DNA of 64,000 nt from Halioglobus japonicus (GTDB lineage: Bacteria; Pseudomonadota; Gammaproteobacteria; Pseudomonadales; Halieaceae): assembly GCA_902705825.1 (NCBI GenBank), contig CACSIL010000034.1, positions 152,593-216,592 of the forward strand. The letters run 5' to 3'. Position numbers and translations under genes: made by a program. How positions within the stretch are numbered: position 1 is the first letter of the stretch; each line of letters starts with the position of its first letter. The notes beneath the pieces are model-generated. The model made no database searches, was not told the origin of the DNA, and saw nothing but the letters and a program-made list of their open reading frames with translations. This document shows, in pieces, positions 59,516-64,000 of the stretch.

Positions 59516-61636
59516 TCAGTTTTTGATCCGGGTGACCTTGCGCACATGGCTGATGGTGCGCAGGCGTTTCATTATTCGTGCGAGGTGTACGCGGCCATTC
59601 ACCATCATTTCGAGATTAACATAGGTGAACTGGTAGTCTTTGTCATCGGTGGTGATTTTCTCGATATTGACGCCCATGCTGTTGATACGCGTGGCGATGA
59701 CAGCGATCATGCCGCGGCGATTTTCAACCTCTACACGCAATTCCGCACGGTATTCTCCCTCGACGCTGCTATCCCAGCGCAGCGCGATGCGCCGCTCATT
59801 GTGGTCGCGCATATCCACCAGGTTTTTGCACTGATCCCGGTGCACTACGACGCCTTTTTCCAGGCTCAGATAGCCCTCTATAGGGTCGCCGGGAATAGGG
59901 TGGCAACACCGCGCATAACTGACCATGAAGCCCTCGGTGCCGCAAATAGCGACAGGCTGGGCAGACTCACTGTTCTGCTGTAGTTGGTCGTCCTCGGGGC
60001 CGCGGAGCAATTGCTGTGCGGTGAACGTTGGCAGGCGGCTGCCGCGGGTGACATCCACCAGTAAATCATCCAGGCTGCTGTACTTTTGTTGCGCCAGGAA
60101 ATCCTCGAGTTGTTTTGCCGGCAGGTCTTGCAGGCTGCTACCAAAACCGGCAAGCCCCTTGTCCAGCAACGTGCGCCCCAGCGCAATGGAGTCATCTCTG
60201 GTCTGGAATTTCAGGAAGTGGTGAATATTGGAACGGGCTTTGGCGGTAACCGCGTAGTCGAGCCATGATGGGTTGGGGCGCGCCCCGGAAGACGTCAGTA
60301 TTTCGACCGTCTGTCCGCTTTGCAGGGGCTCCGACAGAGGCGCGAGACGGCGATTGATTCGACAGGCCACGCAGCTGTTGCCGACATCGGTGTGCACGGC
60401 ATAAGCGAAATCCACTGCGGTGGCGCGCCGCGGCAGCTCCAGTATGCGGCCCTTGGGTGTGAACACATAGATCTCATCGGGGAACAGATCAATTTTGACG
60501 CTTTCGATAAATTCCAGCGAATTGCCCGCGCGTTGCTGCATTTCGAGCAGGCCCTGCACCCATTCGCGAGCGCGAGCGTGGCTGCCCTTGGTGGACGACG
60601 GGTCTTCACTTTTGTAGAGCCAGTGCGCGGCGATGCCGTTGTTGGCCATGTCTTCCATCTCCTGGGTACGGATCTGGACTTCAATCGGGACGCCGTGCAT
60701 CCCCATAAGTACGGTGTGCAAGGACTGATAGCCATTGGCCTTGGGAATGGCAATGTAATCCTTGAACTCCCCCGGTACGGGCTTGTAGAGGCTGTGAATA
60801 CAGCCCAGTACGCGATAGCAGGTGTCGACAGAATCTACAATGATGCGAAATGCGTAGATATCCATAATTTCGGAGAAGGATTTGCGCTTGGACTTCATCT
60901 TTTTGTAGATGCTGTACACATGCTTTTCGCGCCCGAGTACCGCGACATCATGCCCTTCCTGCTGCAGCGTGACCTCTATCTGGTGCCTGACCTTTTCAAC
61001 CAGCTCCTTGCGGTGGCCCCCCGCCTGGCGCAGCGCGGCGTCAATGCGTGTAGCACGCATCGGGTAGAGGGCTTTGAAACCGAGATCTTCGAATTCCATA
61101 CGCACAGAATTCATACCCAGGCGCATGGCGATCGGTGAGTAAATTTCGAGAGTTTCTCGCGCTATGCGCCGCGCTTTGGTGGATTTGAGCACCCCCAGAG
61201 TGCGCATGTTGTGCAGGCGGTCGGCCAGTTTTACCAAAATAACGCGGATATCCTGAGCCATGGCCAGCGCCATTTTCTGGAAATTCTCGGCCTGCTTCTC
61301 CTCCAGCGACTCAAATTCCATTTGCGTCAGCTTGCTCACACCATCGACAAGCTCTGCCACCGTCGGGCCGAACTGCTCGCCGATGACAATTTTCTCAATG
61401 CCGGTGTCTTCAATGACATCGTGCAACATCGCGGCGACAAGGCTCTGATGATCCATGTGCATATCAGCCAGAATGCCGGCCACAGCGAGGGGGTGGGTTA
61501 CATAGGGTTCGCCGCTGCGCCGCCGCTGGCCGTAGTGGGCCTGTTCGGCAAAAAAGTAGGCGCGATTAACGTGGTTGGTTTGCTCGGGGTTGAGATAGCT
61601 GCGAAGGGTGGTATTGAGGGCATCCAGGGTTTGCAT
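59516..61636 (-). CDS. spoT: Bifunctional (p)ppGpp synthetase/hydrolase SpoT
   Basis: Controls the stringent-response alarmone. The 706-residue product has an N-terminal HD hydrolase domain with intact HD motif (MLHDVIEDTG near 69-78, and ADRLHNMRTL), a synthetase domain (YQSLHTVLMGMHG; EVQIRT near 320), a TGS domain (about 385-450), and a C-terminal ACT domain. The intact HD motif means it can degrade (p)ppGpp, unlike RelA. It is in the gmk-rpoZ-spoT order seen in E. coli, with ridA following. Confidence 0.98.
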   Translation of the reverse strand: MQTLDALNTTLRSYLNPEQTNHVNRAYFFAEQAHYGQRRRSGEPYVTHPLAVAGILADMHMDHQSLVAAMLHDVIEDTGIEKIVIGEQFGPTVAELVDGVSKLTQMEFESLEEKQAENFQKMALAMAQDIRVILVKLADRLHNMRTLGVLKSTKARRIARETLEIYSPIAMRLGMNSVRMEFEDLGFKALYPMRATRIDAALRQAGGHRKELVEKVRHQIEVTLQQEGHDVAVLGREKHVYSIYKKMKSKRKSFSEIMDIYAFRIIVDSVDTCYRVLGCIHSLYKPVPGEFKDYIAIPKANGYQSLHTVLMGMHGVPIEVQIRTQEMEDMANNGIAAHWLYKSEDPSSTKGSHARAREWVQGLLEMQQRAGNSLEFIESVKIDLFPDEIYVFTPKGRILELPRRATAVDFAYAVHTDVGNSCVACRINRRLAPLSEPLQSGQTVEILTSSGARPNPSWLDYAVTAKARSNIHHFLKFQTRDDSIALGRTLLDKGLAGFGSSLQDLPAKQLEDFLAQQKYSSLDDLLVDVTRGSRLPTFTAQQLLRGPEDDQLQQNSESAQPVAICGTEGFMVSYARCCHPIPGDPIEGYLSLEKGVVVHRDQCKNLVDMRDHNERRIALRWDSSVEGEYRAELRVEVENRRGMIAVIATRINSMGVNIEKITTDDKDYQFTYVNLEMMVNGRVHLARIMKRLRTISHVRKVTRIKN

Positions 61637-61689
61637 GTCGTTGATTCAAGACCCTTAACAGAGGATGCCCGCGGCGTGAGGAAACTCTG

Positions 61690-61950
61690 TTAGAGGGTTT
61701 CAGATGCCTCCATTACGTCAGCCAGCTCGTCTTCGGCTTCCATTTCGCTTTCGCGTTTCAGGATCTCGCTTGTGACGAAGCCTTCGGCAATTTCGCGCAG
61801 CGCGATTACGGTGGGTTTGTCCGACTCTTCCTGAACCATAGGGTCTCTGCCGCCAGTAGCCAGCTGCCGGGCGCGCTTGCTGGCTACCATCACCAGTTCA
61901 AAGCGGTTAGCGACATTTTCCAGACAATCTTCAACGGTTACGCGTGCCAT
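61690..61950 (-). CDS. rpoZ: RNA polymerase omega subunit
   Basis: Small RNA polymerase subunit that aids assembly of beta-prime and forms part of a ppGpp-binding site. The 86-residue product has the family core [30 protein letters not shown] (in two parts: [18 protein letters not shown] and ASKRARQL) and [10 protein letters not shown]. It is 53 bp upstream of spoT on the same strand, so sensing and making ppGpp share a locus. A TATAAT lies at 62093-62088 on the minus strand, 138 bp before the start. Confidence 0.97.
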   Translation of the reverse strand: MARVTVEDCLENVANRFELVMVASKRARQLATGGRDPMVQEESDKPTVIALREIAEGFVTSEILKRESEMEAEDELADVMEASETL

Positions 61951-62087
61951 TCTCTATTACTTCCCATGTTGCGTGCATCGCAGGGTGTGATTCCTGTGAC
62001 ACAGTTTCGATAAGCTGGGGCCTACCGGTGAATAGTCCGGCACCCCGCTCTTTGCCAGAGCGTACAGCTGCGCCGGAGGAACCGTCA

Positions 62088-62093
62088 ATTATA
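62088..62093 (-). promoter_or_regulatory. Possible -10 element for rpoZ-spoT
   Basis: A perfect TATAAT on the minus strand in the 223-bp gmk-rpoZ spacer, with no good -35 at 16-18 bp. It may give rpoZ-spoT a promoter separate from gmk. Confidence 0.35.
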
Positions 62094-62173
62094 ACGCGAT
62101 ATACCCCGGGTGCGTCCAGCGCAAATAATTCCAATTATTTCGCGGATAAAAGTACTCTGCAGTGGCCGCAGCG

Positions 62174-62803
<630 letters not shown>

Positions 62804-63670
62804 TTACTCGATATTCTGGATCTGTTCGCGCATTTGCTCGATCAGTACTTTTAGTTCCACAGCACTCTGGGTGGTACTGGCGGACTGGGATTTGGAGGAT
62901 AGTGTATTGGCCTCCCGGTTTAATTCCTGCATCAGAAAGTCTAGCCGCCGCCCGCAGGGCCCACCTTTTTCCAGTGTGCGCTGAACCTCGCCAATGTGTG
63001 CAACCAGTCGATCGAGCTCTTCGTCGACATCCGCTTTCTGAGTCAGGTAGACAAGTTCTTGCTCCAGGCGGCTCTGATCGACCTCCACCTTCAGCTCGGC
63101 AATCCGGTTGGTGATGCGATCATGCTGATGCTGCATCAGCGCGGGCAGTATTTCCCGGGTAGCCTCTACCGCAGCTGCAACCTGCGACAGGCGGTCTTGC
63201 ACGAGCGCAGCCAGCTTGCTGCCTTCGCGCTCACGGTTTTGCTGCATACTGTTTAATGCCTCGTTGAACAGGGAGAGCGCTCGCTCCCGCAGTTGTTCTT
63301 CGGGCTCTTGCGGCGGGCTGCAGACGCCGGGAAATTGCAGTACTTCCAATGGGTTGATGGGGGCGGGGTTTTCCAGTTGGGCCTCGATACGCCGCGCGGC
63401 TGTCAGCAATGCGTCCAGTCTTTCGCTGTCGACCTCAAGGCCGCCGGCCTGCGTCGGGTGCGACTGCAGTCGGATCATACAGTCGAGTTTACCCCTGGAC
63501 AGGACTGCGCCGGCTCTGCTGCGCAACTGGGGCTCCAGTGAGCGCAGTTCCTCAGGTAATTTGAAGCTGCAGTCGAGATAGCGATGGTTTACCGAGCGCA
63601 ACTCTACCGTCAGGATGCCCTGTTTGGCGGCAGCGCTCTCGCGTGCAAAAGCGGTCATGCTCTGGATCAT
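62804..63670 (-). CDS. yicC: YicC family endoribonuclease-like protein
   Basis: YicC/YloC family; the E. coli protein is linked to RNA cleavage and degradation of the sRNA RyhB. The 289-residue product from the ATG at 63670 begins [11 protein letters not shown], the family start, and contains [21 protein letters not shown] (two parts: [12 protein letters not shown] and FKLPEEL) near residue 22. The C-terminal [25 protein letters not shown] (two parts: [14 protein letters not shown] and ANTLSSK) is the DUF1732 signature. The frame stays open to 63808, but that extension crosses a tandem repeat and has no family match. Divergent from rph. Confidence 0.94.
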   Translation of the reverse strand: MIQSMTAFARESAAAKQGILTVELRSVNHRYLDCSFKLPEELRSLEPQLRSRAGAVLSRGKLDCMIRLQSHPTQAGGLEVDSERLDALLTAARRIEAQLENPAPINPLEVLQFPGVCSPPQEPEEQLRERALSLFNEALNSMQQNREREGSKLAALVQDRLSQVAAAVEATREILPALMQHQHDRITNRIAELKVEVDQSRLEQELVYLTQKADVDEELDRLVAHIGEVQRTLEKGGPCGRRLDFLMQELNREANTLSSKSQSASTTQSAVELKVLIEQMREQIQNIE

Positions 63671-63733
63671 TTGTATCGCGGGCCTTTGTTGTGCAGCAGG
63701 CCAGCGAGTGTAGCAGCTTGTTTCTGGCGCATA

Positions 63734-63774
63734 CAGGTCGGGCCGCGCAGGTCGGGCCGCGCAGGTGGGACCGC
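63734..63774. repeat. 14-bp GC-rich tandem repeat between yicC and rph
   Basis: Unit CAGGTCGGGCCGCG occurs exactly twice (63734-63747, 63748-63761), followed by a degenerate third copy CAGGTGGGACCGC (63762-63774). It lies in the divergent spacer; no function is apparent. Confidence 0.8.
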
Positions 63775-63892
63775 CTACTTCACCCAATACAAACCGAGAC
63801 CAGAGCAAATACCCGTTCTACCGCCCGCGGTGCAGCATCGCTGTGTCGCCTCGCGTATACTGGCGCGCCTAAATCACAAACGGAGTAAACCC

Positions 63893-64000
63893 ATGCAACG
63901 ACCCAGCGGCCGCTCGGCTGAACAACTGCGGGACATATCCATCACGCGCAATTTTACGCAACATGCCGAAGGCTCAGTGCTGGTGTGCTTCGGTGATACC
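63893..64000 (+). CDS. rph: Ribonuclease PH, 3'-truncated by window edge
   Basis: Phosphorolytic exoribonuclease that trims tRNA 3' ends. Only the first 36 codons are in view: [20 protein letters not shown] and then [16 protein letters not shown], which matches the RNase PH N-terminus (E. coli MRPAGRSNNQ, YTKHAEGSVL). RBS CGGAG precedes the ATG. It is divergent from yicC, the usual neighbour. A TATACT lies at 63856-63861. Confidence 0.93.
   Translation, partial: MQRPSGRSAEQLRDISITRNFTQHAEGSVLVCFGDT

Noticed and set aside
61931-62134. 67-codon minus-strand frame between gmk and rpoZ
   Set aside because: It overlaps the rpoZ start, has no RBS or recognisable domain, and contains the likely rpoZ promoter.

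Overview
The window is a stretch of gammaproteobacterial chromosome around the replication origin. It carries the dnaA-dnaN-recF-gyrB block on the minus strand, the rpmH-rnpA-yidD-yidC-mnmE block on the plus strand, mnmG-rsmG-parA-parB, the complete atpIBEFHAGDC operon and glmUS. This order is the Pseudomonas/Cellvibrionales type. A PEP-CTERM protein, a TRAP transporter, a membrane pyrophosphatase and a rubredoxin-reductase fusion fit a marine bacterium of the Halieaceae/OM60 kind. That placement is an inference from gene content, not a measured phylogeny.

Layout. 1-7 kb: 3' part of trkH, djlA, glyQS, rmuC. 7-13.5 kb (minus): gyrB, recF, dnaN, dnaA. 13.5-14.0 kb: DnaA-box-bearing spacer between dnaA and rpmH. 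14.0-18.0 kb: rpmH to mnmE. 18.0-18.5 kb: a very AT-rich gap between convergent genes, with DnaA-box-like sites; it looks like a replication origin. 18.5-23.0 kb: an insertion relative to the usual mnmE-mnmG order, holding a luciferase-like oxidoreductase, an NTF2-fold protein, hppA and a monoacylglycerol-lipase-like hydrolase. 23.1-27.5 kb: mnmG, rsmG, parA, parB. 27.8-38.3 kb: ATP synthase, a strong terminator, then glmU-glmS. 38.3-42.4 kb: small accessory genes (HCCA-isomerase-like protein, a catalytically altered SDR, an HxlR regulator, a SirB-like membrane protein, a small secreted protein, an acidic SPOR-domain protein). 42.5-49 kb: uvrD, a split TRAP transporter locus with yciA inside it, yaaA. 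49-51.8 kb: ubiC-ubiA with a DUF482-type acyltransferase. 52-54 kb: rubredoxin-reductase and DUF1415. 54-55.1 kb: a VWA protein with a PEP-CTERM tail behind a sigma-54-type promoter. 55.2-64 kb: recG, oxyR, an epimerase-like protein, ridA, spoT, rpoZ, gmk, yicC, and the 5' end of rph.

How the parts work together. DnaA, DnaN, GyrB, RecF, ParA and ParB serve initiation, elongation, repair and segregation. Two perfect 16-bp parS palindromes lie inside recF, so the ParB loading sites sit about 16-17 kb from parB and beside the origin. RnpA, RpmH, YidD and YidC link RNA processing, the ribosome and membrane insertion. MnmE and MnmG jointly modify tRNA wobble uridines. SpoT, RpoZ and Gmk connect nucleotide pools with the stringent response. 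OxyR and RecG form the oxidative-stress/recombination pair known from pseudomonads.

Most of the window is conserved housekeeping. The best candidates for something less described are: (i) two origin-like regions flanking the rpmH-mnmE operon; (ii) a sigma-54-type promoter driving a lone PEP-CTERM/VWA protein; (iii) an SDR that has lost its catalytic Tyr and Lys, with an inverted repeat positioned as an HxlR operator over its promoter; (iv) the membrane-anchored SPOR protein with a highly acidic N-terminal domain. No rRNA, tRNA, IS element or CRISPR array was seen.
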